Positions 33,520 through 42,624 of a stretch of 64,000 nt of DNA are shown here, piece after piece. Location: positions 2,604,001-2,668,000 of the forward strand of contig JAXLVA010000001.1 in assembly GCA_046329235.1 (NCBI GenBank), given 5' to 3'. Numbering within the stretch: position 1 is the stretch's first letter; each line of letters starts with the position of its first letter. The DNA is from JALONH01 sp046329235. GTDB taxonomy: Bacteria > Bacteroidota > Bacteroidia > Cytophagales > Cytophagaceae. The translations under genes and the position numbers were made by a program. The notes below the pieces were generated by a model. That model was not told the origin of the DNA. It searched no databases and was given only the letters and a program-made list of their open reading frames with translations.

Positions 33520-36018
33520 ATGAAATGGGAAAGGTTAAGGCTCATACAATTAGTACTACTTTTAATTTTATTATCAATTGGTTACAATAGTGCAAGTGCA
33601 CAATGTAGACTTGATAGATCTAATTACCAAATTGTATTAAATGAACAATTCGACACATATGGGGGTTCCACAAGTAATTTATTGGGTCCAACAAGTATTT
33701 GGAAGGCTGTTCCAGATAATCCTAATTCAGGTTGGGGGGTTGAATATTATGATCCCAGTCAGGTTATGTTGATACCTGACGGTACTGGAGGTCATAGACT
33801 AAGACTTTTAGCAACAAAATTACAAAACACAATATCATTACCAGGAAGGTCTCAACAAATAGGTTATAAATCAGGTATGCTTACATTGAAAAATCAGTGG
33901 GACTTACCGACTACTTCAATTCCATTTGACCCAGTTACGTCAGTATGTGATTATCCCTCAAATACTCGTGGGTTTGCAAATGGAATGTTTGAGATAAGAT
34001 GTAAAACTCCATCTGGAGATCCCAATTTTTGGGATACCTGGCCTGCGTTTTGGATAATATCAACTATTGCTGAATTAGATATAATAGATGATATTTCGCC
34101 TAACCCTGGAAAAGAGTATAATTCTGGTATAAATGATTGGTCTAAACTACCTTGGTACACAAAAAATCTTGACTGGAATCAAGTTTCATATTGCTCTTCT
34201 TGTCCAGAATTTAATATAACTAACAGTTATATTGCAGGGGATAAAATTACAACATCATGGGGAGTAACATATCAGGCTAATAAAAATGTTACAAATATCT
34301 CTTGCGGCAAACCTTATACGTCTGGCCTTAGAGATTTTAACAATGATTTTATAACATTTACAGCTGTATGGACGCCAACTAAAATAACTTTTTTTGTTGA
34401 AGATCGAGAACTTTATACAATAAATTCTCCTCTTGGGAAATTAGTAAATGATTGTCCCGCAAATCTTATTGTTAATCTGGCAATTTTTTTATCGGCAAAT
34501 TCATTGCCATATCCACAACAGTATTCTATGGATATAGATTATATAAAAATTTACAAACCCATCGGGAATGATTATTCTCTTCCTTACAAAACAAATTCCG
34601 CTTTTGTGAATCATGATTTGTTTGAAAATACAACCCCTGTTCCTACAAATGTTTCAAAAGAAGCCAATTCTATCGCAACCAATATAGATGATCCAAATGA
34701 AGTATTTTATAGAGGAAATGATAATTATATATACTCTGCATATCAAACAAATGGAATTTGGAAAATAAAAAGACTAGAATTTAATGATGGAGCACCTACT
34801 CTAGCAGTAGGTGATTTGAAATACCTACCTGGAACTGGTGCAGTTTTATACGTAGGTCAAAATAATAAAATTAATTTATTTGGAAGATCTACGATTGAAC
34901 CTTGTGGGTTTTATCATTGGGTTTTAACTTCTAACTGGAATTGTTATTGGTGTGTAACTGACGATAATATATATCCTGGAAAAGGCAGCTTGCAAGTCAC
35001 TCCAAATGCGCATGTTTTTTATCGCGGTTTAGATAATAAAATGCATTGGTATTATCCAAATAATAATATTTGGACTCACAAAATACTTCCGCACCCCAAT
35101 AATAATACTACACTTGTAACAGGGAATATAGTATTTAACCCATCAAATTATCAGATTTTTTATAGAGGTTCAGATGGGAGATTACAATCATTTTATCAGG
35201 CATCGCCAAGTACATATAGCCATGCTTGGATAGATGAAAATTGGCGTTCTTCTGCATATTTGATTAACTCTAATTCAGGATCAATGGCTTATTCCCCATC
35301 TCTTAATGGCATTTTGTATATTGGAACAGATAATAAAATACATTCCTTTTATTGGGATAATGGATGGCATCATCTTCTTATTCCTTATTCTTACGGAAGC
35401 CCAAGTTTAGGTTATAAAAATGGTGATTATGCGAAAAGTGGCATAACATGGGATGATGTTAACAACAGATTGCTCTACACAGGGTTTGATGGTAGAATTC
35501 AAACTTTTTATAAATACAATGGTAATTGGATTCATGATTGGATAGATGACAATTGGAATACAGCAGACTTTACTAGTTTTAACAGCTCTTCTACAAATGC
35601 CAGCTCACTTACAACAGGTTATGAAGTACCAGATAAAGGTATTTTTTACACAGGGAAGGATGGACATTTGCGTTATTTTAAATACGAAACTTGTGAAAAT
35701 GCTTTAAAATCTTGTAGTAATTCTATAGATAAAAGTATTTTAAAATTAGTCAATATTGATCCTGTACCGCAGATAGTAGAACGTGATAATTTCTTGATAT
35801 CTCCAAATCCATGCTCTGATTTTATCAGAATAAATCAATTAAGTATTCCGAGCAATAAGTTAATTAGATTGTTGGATATTACAGGGAGAATTTTAATAGA
35901 AAAGAACACAGCTGAAGAAATCGCATATGTTAATATTGAAGCATTGCCGACAGGGATCTATTTTGTAAATATAGATTGCAACAATAAGTGCTATAATTTT
36001 AAAATTATAAAAGAATAA
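33520..36018 (+). CDS. T9SS-secreted GH16-like protein with lectin-like propeller repeats
   Basis: An 832-residue extracellular protein. The signal peptide ends near SASAQC. Residues about 30-345 look like a GH16/laminarinase-type jelly roll (LNEQFDTYGG, FANGMFEIRCKTPSG, WPAFWII). The active-site strand reads AELDIIDD, in which the second catalytic Glu of ExDxxE is Asp. Residues about 370-735 hold at least six repeats of the type FYRGxDGxIxxFY plus a Trp-rich tail, as in PLL/tachylectin-like sugar-binding propellers. The C-terminus (about 755-832) is a type A T9SS sorting domain, ISPNPCSDFIRINQL to the KIIKE end. First gene of the island; A/T-rich codons. Confidence 0.82.
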   Translation: MKWERLRLIQLVLLLILLSIGYNSASAQCRLDRSNYQIVLNEQFDTYGGSTSNLLGPTSIWKAVPDNPNSGWGVEYYDPSQVMLIPDGTGGHRLRLLATKLQNTISLPGRSQQIGYKSGMLTLKNQWDLPTTSIPFDPVTSVCDYPSNTRGFANGMFEIRCKTPSGDPNFWDTWPAFWIISTIAELDIIDDISPNPGKEYNSGINDWSKLPWYTKNLDWNQVSYCSSCPEFNITNSYIAGDKITTSWGVTYQANKNVTNISCGKPYTSGLRDFNNDFITFTAVWTPTKITFFVEDRELYTINSPLGKLVNDCPANLIVNLAIFLSANSLPYPQQYSMDIDYIKIYKPIGNDYSLPYKTNSAFVNHDLFENTTPVPTNVSKEANSIATNIDDPNEVFYRGNDNYIYSAYQTNGIWKIKRLEFNDGAPTLAVGDLKYLPGTGAVLYVGQNNKINLFGRSTIEPCGFYHWVLTSNWNCYWCVTDDNIYPGKGSLQVTPNAHVFYRGLDNKMHWYYPNNNIWTHKILPHPNNNTTLVTGNIVFNPSNYQIFYRGSDGRLQSFYQASPSTYSHAWIDENWRSSAYLINSNSGSMAYSPSLNGILYIGTDNKIHSFYWDNGWHHLLIPYSYGSPSLGYKNGDYAKSGITWDDVNNRLLYTGFDGRIQTFYKYNGNWIHDWIDDNWNTADFTSFNSSSTNASSLTTGYEVPDKGIFYTGKDGHLRYFKYETCENALKSCSNSIDKSILKLVNIDPVPQIVERDNFLISPNPCSDFIRINQLSIPSNKLIRLLDITGRILIEKNTAEEIAYVNIEALPTGIYFVNIDCNNKCYNFKIIKE

Positions 36019-36173
36019 GTAATGAAATGTGAATCGAAAATAATATTGAAAGTAAATGGTAATGTTTAAGTTTAGAAAGACATATATATAATGACGTTAT
36101 TTATTCTTCTAAATTCCCAATTATAACAGTTTTATTTCCTATACTATAGTTTTTTTATTAATTATCGAATGGA

Positions 36174-37619
36174 TTAGAGTATTTCTAATAATATCGTTTT
36201 ATTCCATTGATAGAGATATTGGAAGGAATACGCTTTTTTTAGTTTTTCGTAAGGGTCTCCTTCTTCTATTAATACCTTATCGCCACTTTTTAAATCGTTG
36301 ATGTTAGCAAAGGAAATATTTTGATTTCGATCATTTAGGATATCAACATAGATTAATAGGTGGGCCTTGTAATTATCATAAACTATTTTAGTGTTGCTTA
36401 TATCAATTTTGTTCTTTAGGGCTTGTTGTAAAACAAAAGAGGTATGATAATCATCTTTTCCCCATGGGTGTTCTTCGTGATTAAATGATTTAATAGTTAT
36501 ATCCTTATAAGGAGTGAGTAAAAGTATAATAAATACAGTACAGTATAGTATAGGTTCTTTTATATAAGAACCTATAAATGTGTTACTTTTAAAAAACTGA
36601 AGAAGGTGATAAAGGAATATTCCTGTGAGAAATGCGACAAGTGGGTATAGTGGGCCTGAATACCACGTAAGTTTTGTTTGAGCTAATGAGATAGTCAATA
36701 AAAAGGTCACAAAAACGAGAGATATAAACATGGTGGATTTTTGTATAGTTTTTTCAGGTGAAAATATACCTAAAACCAATCCTGCTAGTGCCATCAGATA
36801 CCAAGGTGTAATCTGTTCTTGTAGTAATAGCTTGATATAAAATAGAAAAGAACCACTGTGAGACTCAATAGTGTTGTTAAATCTACCCCCAACTTCGTTC
36901 TCTTGTACTGCAGCTAAATAGCCCGGATTGAGATGCTCTCTAGTAATGTAGTAGCTACCCGCTATTAAGAAGAATAATCCAAGCCCTATATAGGTATGTT
37001 TGTTTTTTGCTAAGACTATAAACATATTGGAATATATGGAATAAAGTAATATTCCAGGCAAAAACATTAGACCTACAATACTCTTAGTTAAAACAGCGAC
37101 ACCTAGAATTAGAAAGAATAGGTAATAGAATATGTTTTTTTGGTTTTCTGTATAAATATAAAAGAAATATAACCCTAGGAAATTAAGAAAAATAAGAAGA
37201 GAATCGTAATCGCCTGAACGAGTTAAGTGATAATCAACGTAGCCAGGTGTAGAAGCCAGTACAATGGCAGCCATGAATCCTATCTCAGCAGTTCGGGTGA
37301 CCTTTTTTACCATTCCAAATACAAGTAGACAACAAAGAATACCTGCTATAGCAGAAGGTAATCGGAAAGCTAATTCTCCAATTCCGACAGCTTTGATACA
37401 AATGATTTGCATCCATAACATGAAAGGAGGTTTAAGATTCCACATATCGGGTTGATGTTCGAAAGTAGGAACGATATAGTTGCCTGATTGTATCATCTCG
37501 TAGGTGTTTACTGCAAGTCTTGATTCATCCCATACTCTTACTGGATTTGAATCAAGTTTGGTAAGCATCGGTATGCTAACTAGGATAATAGTAATTAGAA
37601 CAAGTAACAAACTTCGCAT
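36174..37619 (-). CDS. ArnT-like glycosyltransferase family 39 protein
   Basis: A 481-residue GT-C membrane enzyme with about 11-12 helices. The first periplasmic loop has RVWDESRLAVNTYEM with the Asp-Glu pair used by PMT/ArnT enzymes, followed by NLKPPFMLWMQ, the KPP motif. A soluble C-terminal segment (about 395-481) follows. Such enzymes transfer a sugar from an undecaprenyl- or polyprenyl-linked donor to lipid A or other periplasmic acceptors; acceptor and donor are unknown here. It is convergent with the GH16-like gene inside the island. Confidence 0.85.
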   Translation of the reverse strand: MRSLLLVLITIILVSIPMLTKLDSNPVRVWDESRLAVNTYEMIQSGNYIVPTFEHQPDMWNLKPPFMLWMQIICIKAVGIGELAFRLPSAIAGILCCLLVFGMVKKVTRTAEIGFMAAIVLASTPGYVDYHLTRSGDYDSLLIFLNFLGLYFFYIYTENQKNIFYYLFFLILGVAVLTKSIVGLMFLPGILLYSIYSNMFIVLAKNKHTYIGLGLFFLIAGSYYITREHLNPGYLAAVQENEVGGRFNNTIESHSGSFLFYIKLLLQEQITPWYLMALAGLVLGIFSPEKTIQKSTMFISLVFVTFLLTISLAQTKLTWYSGPLYPLVAFLTGIFLYHLLQFFKSNTFIGSYIKEPILYCTVFIILLLTPYKDITIKSFNHEEHPWGKDDYHTSFVLQQALKNKIDISNTKIVYDNYKAHLLIYVDILNDRNQNISFANINDLKSGDKVLIEEGDPYEKLKKAYSFQYLYQWNKTILLEIL

Positions 37620-37664
37620 TTTGTAAAAGTAGATAAAATCTTTATTTTAACAGTCGTTCTTATG

Positions 37665-37799
37665 CTAAATATTTTTCTTTAAAATAAGAATAATTCCCTC
37701 ATAACCCTCGCCATTTTCGGAGTTTAGCGGCATAAAATAAATAACTCCGACACTCCGATAAATATCAGAATGCGGATCAAATCCATTGGTCTGTGACTC
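37665..37799 (-). pseudogene. Possible C-terminal gene fragment
   Basis: An open stretch of 44 codons ending in TAG reads QTNGFDPHSDIYRSVGVIYF then MPLNSENGEGYEGIILILKK. Its composition is protein-like, but it is closed upstream by a stop and has no good start except an internal ATG. It may be the residue of a gene broken during island assembly. It could also be chance. The rest of the 386-bp gap (37620-38005) holds no gene; the repeat block at 37900-37960 is there. Confidence 0.3.
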
Positions 37800-37899
37800 T
37801 TATTGAGATGGCATATGCCTCTTTAATTTATTGAACAAGGATAATTTAGTATATTGAAATACGGTTATGGACTTATAAGTAGGCTGTTGGTCGATTGAC

Positions 37900-37960
37900 G
37901 CAACAGCGGAAATGGCGGTGCTTAGGAAACAAGAGATAAGCTCTAACATGGGAGAAAAAT
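37900..37960 (+). repeat. Degenerate island repeat, copy B
   Basis: The partner of 33346-33410, with the same order of conserved blocks (GCAACAGCGG, AGGAAACAAGAG, GGAGAAAAAT). It sits downstream of the Fic gene's 3' end. An exact reverse complement of the GCCGCTAAAC decamer of copy A's flank lies nearby at 37722-37731. Confidence 0.55.
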
Positions 37961-38005
37961 CAATGGAGATAAATACAAGAGTAGTACACAGCTAAACACA
38001 GAGAC

Positions 38006-38959
38006 TTACCTCTTTCTGTAAATAGAAGTTTTTTTATCCCCTTGTTTTTCAATTAGTCTTTTCTCTACTCCATTTTTTAAATCACGGCTTGCTGTTGCAG
38101 AAGAAATATCTTTAAAATATGTTATGTAATCTTTTCGAGTGAATAGATTCTCGTTGTGCTCCAAAAAGAAACTCATTCGGTCGTCCTCTGAAAGTTTTTT
38201 AGGTGAATGTTGTAGTAACTCATCCAAAGAAGCATCGATCATTCGTAACATATATTCAATGAACTTTGTCGACTTTCCTTCTTTATCAGAAAAGGACAAT
38301 GCTTTATAATAGTCTTCTTGGTTTTTAGAAATAAGTGTTTCAAAAGGTAGAAACTCAAACACAGGATAATCCTCCATCAAAATCAACGTCTGCCACAATC
38401 TTCCCATTCTTCCATTTCCATCAACAAAGGGATGAATAAATTCCATTTCATAATGAAAAACACAACTTTTAATAAGTGATAATTCTGTTTTATCTTTTAC
38501 ATATTGAAACAACTCTCCCATCAAAGATGGAACATTTTCAAAAGGTGGTGCCACATGTTCTACTTTAGATCCTTTTACAATTCCCACACTTTGACGTCTA
38601 TATTTACCAGGCTCTTGAATCAGTTTTTGCAATAACATCTTATGAGCATTTAAAAAATCTTTTTCTTTGTAAGGCTTTAAACTACTTATGTTTTTATATA
38701 CAGCTAAGGCATTAAGTACTTCAACAATATCTTTTTCCGGTCCTACTACTCTTTTATTTTCGATAATCGCTGTTATCTGTTCTTCGGTTAAAGTATTCCC
38801 TTCAATACTTAAAGAGGAATGAATCGTTTTGATTTGATTTTGCTTCCTTAAAGTCGGATTTGATTTAATCAGATATTTAGAATTCACCTCGCCTATTTTC
38901 TCTGAAATGGAAGCGACGTATTTTAATATTTCTGAAGTTATTTCGTAGGGCGGTTTCAT
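38006..38959 (-). CDS. Fic-domain protein (AMPylase-like)
   Basis: A 317-residue Fic protein. The core motif HPFVDGNGRMGR (about 175-187) is complete, with the catalytic His and the ATP-binding Asn/Arg. An N-terminal inhibitory helix is suggested by SLSIEGN (Ser-49, Glu-53, Gly-54: the S-x-x-x-E-G motif of class II Fic proteins), so the enzyme should be autoinhibited. Residues about 260-317 form a winged helix (TRKDYITYFKDISSATASRD). Fic enzymes transfer AMP or other phosphate-containing groups to Ser/Thr/Tyr of target proteins. It is the last gene of the island and has no obvious antitoxin. Confidence 0.92.
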   Translation of the reverse strand: MKPPYEITSEILKYVASISEKIGEVNSKYLIKSNPTLRKQNQIKTIHSSLSIEGNTLTEEQITAIIENKRVVGPEKDIVEVLNALAVYKNISSLKPYKEKDFLNAHKMLLQKLIQEPGKYRRQSVGIVKGSKVEHVAPPFENVPSLMGELFQYVKDKTELSLIKSCVFHYEMEFIHPFVDGNGRMGRLWQTLILMEDYPVFEFLPFETLISKNQEDYYKALSFSDKEGKSTKFIEYMLRMIDASLDELLQHSPKKLSEDDRMSFFLEHNENLFTRKDYITYFKDISSATASRDLKNGVEKRLIEKQGDKKTSIYRKR

Positions 38960-39123
38960 CCTTTATAATAGTATCAAATGATAGTATCATAAAATTGGTA
39001 ATTTTATTTAAATAGTTCACATAAAACAGATAATTAATATATAAAATACTGAATACCTTGTACATTAGTCTCTTTGCCGTCGGTTTTTCGCGGGACACAA
39101 ATTGCAAACTTGCACCAGAAACA

Positions 39124-39186
39124 GATATATGCCCGATAACCGAAATTTGTTCGTATTTTCAGAAAGAATTAAAACGTAAAAAGTAA
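39124..39186 (+). repeat. Direct repeat, copy 2 (residual nth 3' end)
   Basis: A 63-bp copy of the nth end. It translates to the same residues as the nth C-terminus (DICPITEICSYFQKELKRKK) and has the same TAA stop. That stop shares one base with the ATG of the TPR gene. Upstream of 39124 the similarity to nth ends abruptly. This is the right junction of the island. Confidence 0.95.
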
Positions 39187-39686
39187 TGGCATCCATTGAA
39201 GTTAAATTAGAAGAACAACTGAACGAAGTTGATTTGCTTATCAAAGAAGGCAAATACAGCGAAGCTATGGACTTACTAGAAGAAATGGCATTGTTACATC
39301 CTACTTTTGGAAAAACATATAACCACATAGGCTGGATGTATGAAACCAAATTCAAGGACTTAACTAAAGCAGAAGAATTTTATACCAAAGCAATAGAAAC
39401 CAGCCCGGCATATTTAGCAACCTATTATAACTTCGCCATACTACTTTCTACATTACGCAAATATGATACGTTGCATGAGTTACTTCAGAAAGCATTGAAG
39501 CAGCCCGGTATAGATCGTGCTACGATTAATAACGAATACGGAATCATGTTTGAACAACTGGAAGAATATGACAATGCTGTTCATTATTACAAAGAAGGTA
39601 TACGCTCTAGTATTACTAAAGACTTTATTGAAAGAGCTAAAGATGCTATCGAACGTTGTGAAATGAAAAAATCACTTTTAGCTTGA
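39186..39686 (+). CDS. Tetratricopeptide repeat protein
   Basis: A 166-residue soluble protein with three to four TPR units (about 15-130), for example GKYSEAMDLLEEMALLHPTF and LTKAEEFYTKAIETSPAYLA. It is a protein-binding scaffold without a signal peptide; partners are unknown. It ends by overlapping the glycosyltransferase start (TTGA). Its start overlaps the residual nth stop (TAATG), so nth, this gene and the glycosyltransferase probably formed one operon before the island arrived. It now needs a promoter within the island. Confidence 0.85.
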   Translation: MASIEVKLEEQLNEVDLLIKEGKYSEAMDLLEEMALLHPTFGKTYNHIGWMYETKFKDLTKAEEFYTKAIETSPAYLATYYNFAILLSTLRKYDTLHELLQKALKQPGIDRATINNEYGIMFEQLEEYDNAVHYYKEGIRSSITKDFIERAKDAIERCEMKKSLLA

Positions 39687-40885
39687 TCAACAAGCCTTAC
39701 ATATTATTAGTACATCAACATTTTTCTCCTCCGAATGGATTTGGTAATAATCGCTCGTTGGAGCTCGCACAGTATTGGCAATCCTTAGGGTACCAAGTAA
39801 AAGTTATAAGCGGTGCAGGCAATTTTCAAAAGAAGAAAGATCACTCGATTCAATTGGAAGGTATTGATGTAGAAGTGATAGGTGTCGATTACAACCATTA
39901 CATGGGTTTTGTAAAAAGAATGTATGCTTTTATAGCTTTTGCTTTTAAAGTGATTATTCGACTCTCCAGATACAAAGACGCAGACTTAATTTATACTGTA
40001 AGCACTCCGCTTACCATTGGTTGGATTGGGCTTCGATTTAAATCGGTATATCAAAAAAGGTTTTACTTTGAAATAGGTGACTTGTGGCCGGATGTGCCTA
40101 TACAGATGGGTGTTCTATCTAATCCGGTTTTGAAATTTTTAGCCTTACAATTAGAGAAAAAAATATACGACTCCGCAGATCATATTGTTTGTTTGTCGCC
40201 CGGAATACAAGAACACTTACTTCATTACAAAGGATTGCCTGCTGAAAAAGTAGTCGTTTCATTTAATGGGACCAATACTGAACTATTTGTTCCAATAGAA
40301 AACAAAAAAAACATTCGAACAAATTTAAATATCCAGGAAGATGCCTTTGTTATTATCTATGCAGGTACCATTGGCAAAGCAAATGGATTAGAAGCTATGT
40401 TGCGATTAGCTTTAGATTGTAAAGAGGATGAAAGAATCCAATTCTACATCATAGGTGAAGGAAACGATGTTGCGCATATTGAAGCATATATTAAGAAATA
40501 CACCTTGTCCAATGTTCATCGCCTAGCAGGAGTATCGAAGTCTGAAATAATTCCTTGGTTGCAGGCTGCAGATTTGGGATTTGTTTCCTATGCACCCTAT
40601 TCATTATTAAGTACAAATAGTGCTAATAAGTGGTATGATTACTTAGCTTGCGGATTACCCGTGATTGTTAATCACAGCGGGTGGCAAGGCGAATGGATGA
40701 AAAAATATCATTGTGGACTGGGCTCCTCCGATTTGAGAGAACAAAAAAACTATGTGTATAAGTTAAAAAATTCAATAGATGAACATCAACAGCAATCAAA
40801 AAACGCTCGCCAAATGGCTGTTGATCATTTTGACCGTCACCACTTAGCGAGCGCTTTAGATTCTTTATTTCTTGGTTGTTGCTAA
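39683..40885 (+). CDS. GT4-family glycosyltransferase
   Basis: A 400-residue GT-B enzyme starting at TTG (39683), which overlaps the TPR stop by 4 nt; no better ATG is available upstream of HFSPPNGFGNNRSLELAQY. The C-terminal nucleotide-sugar domain has IIYAGTIGKANGLEAMLRLA and IIGEGNDVAHIEAYIKKY, then DLGFVSYAPYS and NSANKWYDYLACGLPVIVNH, typical of the WbuB/capsule branch of GT4. It is likely involved in surface polysaccharide assembly. Its 3' end overlaps the convergent gldB by 21 bp. Confidence 0.9.
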   Translation: MINKPYILLVHQHFSPPNGFGNNRSLELAQYWQSLGYQVKVISGAGNFQKKKDHSIQLEGIDVEVIGVDYNHYMGFVKRMYAFIAFAFKVIIRLSRYKDADLIYTVSTPLTIGWIGLRFKSVYQKRFYFEIGDLWPDVPIQMGVLSNPVLKFLALQLEKKIYDSADHIVCLSPGIQEHLLHYKGLPAEKVVVSFNGTNTELFVPIENKKNIRTNLNIQEDAFVIIYAGTIGKANGLEAMLRLALDCKEDERIQFYIIGEGNDVAHIEAYIKKYTLSNVHRLAGVSKSEIIPWLQAADLGFVSYAPYSLLSTNSANKWYDYLACGLPVIVNHSGWQGEWMKKYHCGLGSSDLREQKNYVYKLKNSIDEHQQQSKNARQMAVDHFDRHHLASALDSLFLGCC

Positions 40886-41908
40886 GGCCGGCTTATAACC
40901 CGACTCCTTAAATATTTTTGCAGCGTCCGTATCTTTCATCAATTGTTCCAGTGTAACATCAGGATGTGTTTGCATGTACTTACGAACAATCTGCCATCCT
41001 AACCAACGACCAATGCGTCCCGGACATTTATTGCTAATTTCATTGACAAAAGGTGCTTCTCCTATATATTGCTCTTTGATACGATGCGATGTTTCATAAA
41101 ACAATTTGTGATCAATGAAGTGGCTCCAGATAACCGACATGTTTTCATCAATTCCTTGTATATCTTGTGAAGTATAGCCAATGTTAATAGAATCCGGAAG
41201 TTCAGGAATCACACGCTCCGTGAAATAATGTGCTTTCCCAAAATAAATCATATCCGCGATCAAGGTTTGGTCTGCTTTGTTTTGTTCAATGAATTGAGTG
41301 GAAGTAGCTGTAGCTAACATGGGAACCATAAAGGGTTTGTCATATCTACTCAACATATATTCGTAGATATTGGGACGATATTTGCCTTTGCTTCCCATGA
41401 ACCAATCCAAACAAATAAAGACAGATGAATCCGACACAGAGATATCCGGCTCCATTAATCCGGCATAAATGGTATAGAACGTTGGAGGATTATAATTAGG
41501 GAAATAGTGTTTAGTATACTTAACTAATTCGTTTAATTCTTTTTCTTCTGTTTCAAACTTCCCAAAGTATTTATCTATGTCTTGATAAAACATTAACAAC
41601 TCCGGATTAGAAAATAATTGATACAAACGATCAAAATCTTCCTGTGTAGGTTTTCTTTTACCTGCTCCCAAATATTGAGCAAAAAACGAAGGGTACTTTT
41701 GATAAATCACGGCTAAATCTTGGGGGGATTTCATGGCAGCCAGTTCTTTATCTAATCTTACTATATGAGCGCCTGTGGAAGCTTCTTCCACTTCATCAAT
41801 TTTAATGACCTCCTTTTGGATGATATTGCTTTTTTCAGTGGATTCTGTACAAGAAATTAAACTACTTAGTGTTAAGACACTTAATATGCCAATGGCAGTA
41901 TATTTCAT
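40865..41908 (-). CDS. gldB: Gliding motility lipoprotein GldB
   Basis: A 347-residue lipoprotein with a signal peptide ending in a lipobox (SSLISC). The body matches GldB of gliding Bacteroidota: FFAQYLGAGKRKP, the metal-protease-like stretch around VIWSHFIDHKLFYETSHRIK, and CPGRIGRWLGWQIVRKYM near the end. GldB is a lipoprotein required for gliding and linked to T9SS in Flavobacterium; its biochemical role is unknown. gldD and a GldE-like gene lie elsewhere in this window. It overlaps the convergent glycosyltransferase gene. Confidence 0.88.
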   Translation of the reverse strand: MKYTAIGILSVLTLSSLISCTESTEKSNIIQKEVIKIDEVEEASTGAHIVRLDKELAAMKSPQDLAVIYQKYPSFFAQYLGAGKRKPTQEDFDRLYQLFSNPELLMFYQDIDKYFGKFETEEKELNELVKYTKHYFPNYNPPTFYTIYAGLMEPDISVSDSSVFICLDWFMGSKGKYRPNIYEYMLSRYDKPFMVPMLATATSTQFIEQNKADQTLIADMIYFGKAHYFTERVIPELPDSINIGYTSQDIQGIDENMSVIWSHFIDHKLFYETSHRIKEQYIGEAPFVNEISNKCPGRIGRWLGWQIVRKYMQTHPDVTLEQLMKDTDAAKIFKESGYKPALATTKK

Positions 41909-41950
41909 ATTTTTTTGTAGTTTTAGGAGATAGTATTTTAACGTAAAACT

Positions 41951-42601
41951 ATGAAAAAATTATACATTACTTTTATGATGGCGCTACTTTGTTGGAATGC
42001 AAATGCGCAGGTGAAAATCGGGATTCGTGTAAGTCCGGCTTTTTGTATTAACCGTATTGACGATAAAGACGACACCGATGCTTACAATTTTAAAGCCAAC
42101 GGATCTAAAATGCGATTTTCTATTGGCCCAAGCTTTGATTTTAAACTTAGCGACAATATAGACTTCTCTACAGGTCTTTGGTACATGAGTTATCGAAATG
42201 GCTTAAAGGCTACTAATGTACTTGTTGACTACAAAGAATCTGTAAGTTTACAGTCTGTTCAAGTTCCTGTTACCTTTAAAGTCACTACGAATGAAATCAT
42301 GACCAACTTGAAGATTTATGTTCAATTCGGAGGCCAAGCAAACTTTTTCTTTTATGAGAAATATAGAGAAAGCACACCTAACAATCCGGACTATGAAAAT
42401 AAATATACTTTTATGGATGCTGCTATCTACGCAGGTGCCGGTGTAAATTATTTGATTGGTGAAACCAATGAAATTTATGGTGGGCTATATTACAATAGAG
42501 GTTTAGTTAATCTAATTCAAAACAATGATGCGTTTAAGTATAAAGATGGCATAAAGTATAATACCGACTTAATTGGATTAGAAGTAGGGGTACGCTTTTA
42601 A
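41951..42601 (+). CDS. Outer-membrane beta-barrel protein (porin/PorT-like)
   Basis: A 216-residue protein with a signal peptide (cleavage near WNANAQ). The remainder has alternating hydrophobic strands suited to an eight-stranded barrel, with FSIGPSFDFKLSDNIDFSTG and a C-terminal strand GLEVGVRF. It resembles the OmpW/PorT-like barrels of Bacteroidota. The specific function is not known. It is divergent from gldB. Confidence 0.8.
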   Translation: MKKLYITFMMALLCWNANAQVKIGIRVSPAFCINRIDDKDDTDAYNFKANGSKMRFSIGPSFDFKLSDNIDFSTGLWYMSYRNGLKATNVLVDYKESVSLQSVQVPVTFKVTTNEIMTNLKIYVQFGGQANFFFYEKYRESTPNNPDYENKYTFMDAAIYAGAGVNYLIGETNEIYGGLYYNRGLVNLIQNNDAFKYKDGIKYNTDLIGLEVGVRF

Positions 42602-42624
42602 TTTCTACGAACAGAATCATTCAT

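Larger units (their letters stand above)
33196..39186. mobile_element. About 6-kb accessory island inserted at the 3' end of nth
   Basis: The segment is bounded by 63-bp direct repeats of the nth 3' end. In copy 2 the nth stop overlaps the ATG of the TPR gene (TAATG), which is what the undisturbed nth-TPR junction would look like. Inside are a T9SS-secreted GH16-like protein, an ArnT-like glycosyltransferase, a Fic protein, one gene fragment and odd structured intergenic DNA, with A/T-rich codons. No integrase, transposase or terminal inverted repeat was found, so the insertion mechanism is open. Restoration of a gene's 3' end is typical for site-specific integrating elements. Confidence 0.65.

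Noticed and set aside
39060..39123. Possible further nth homology upstream of direct repeat copy 2
   Set aside because: In-frame translation gives only one or two chance matches (Pro, Arg) to the nth C-terminal region, so similarity appears to begin at 39124.
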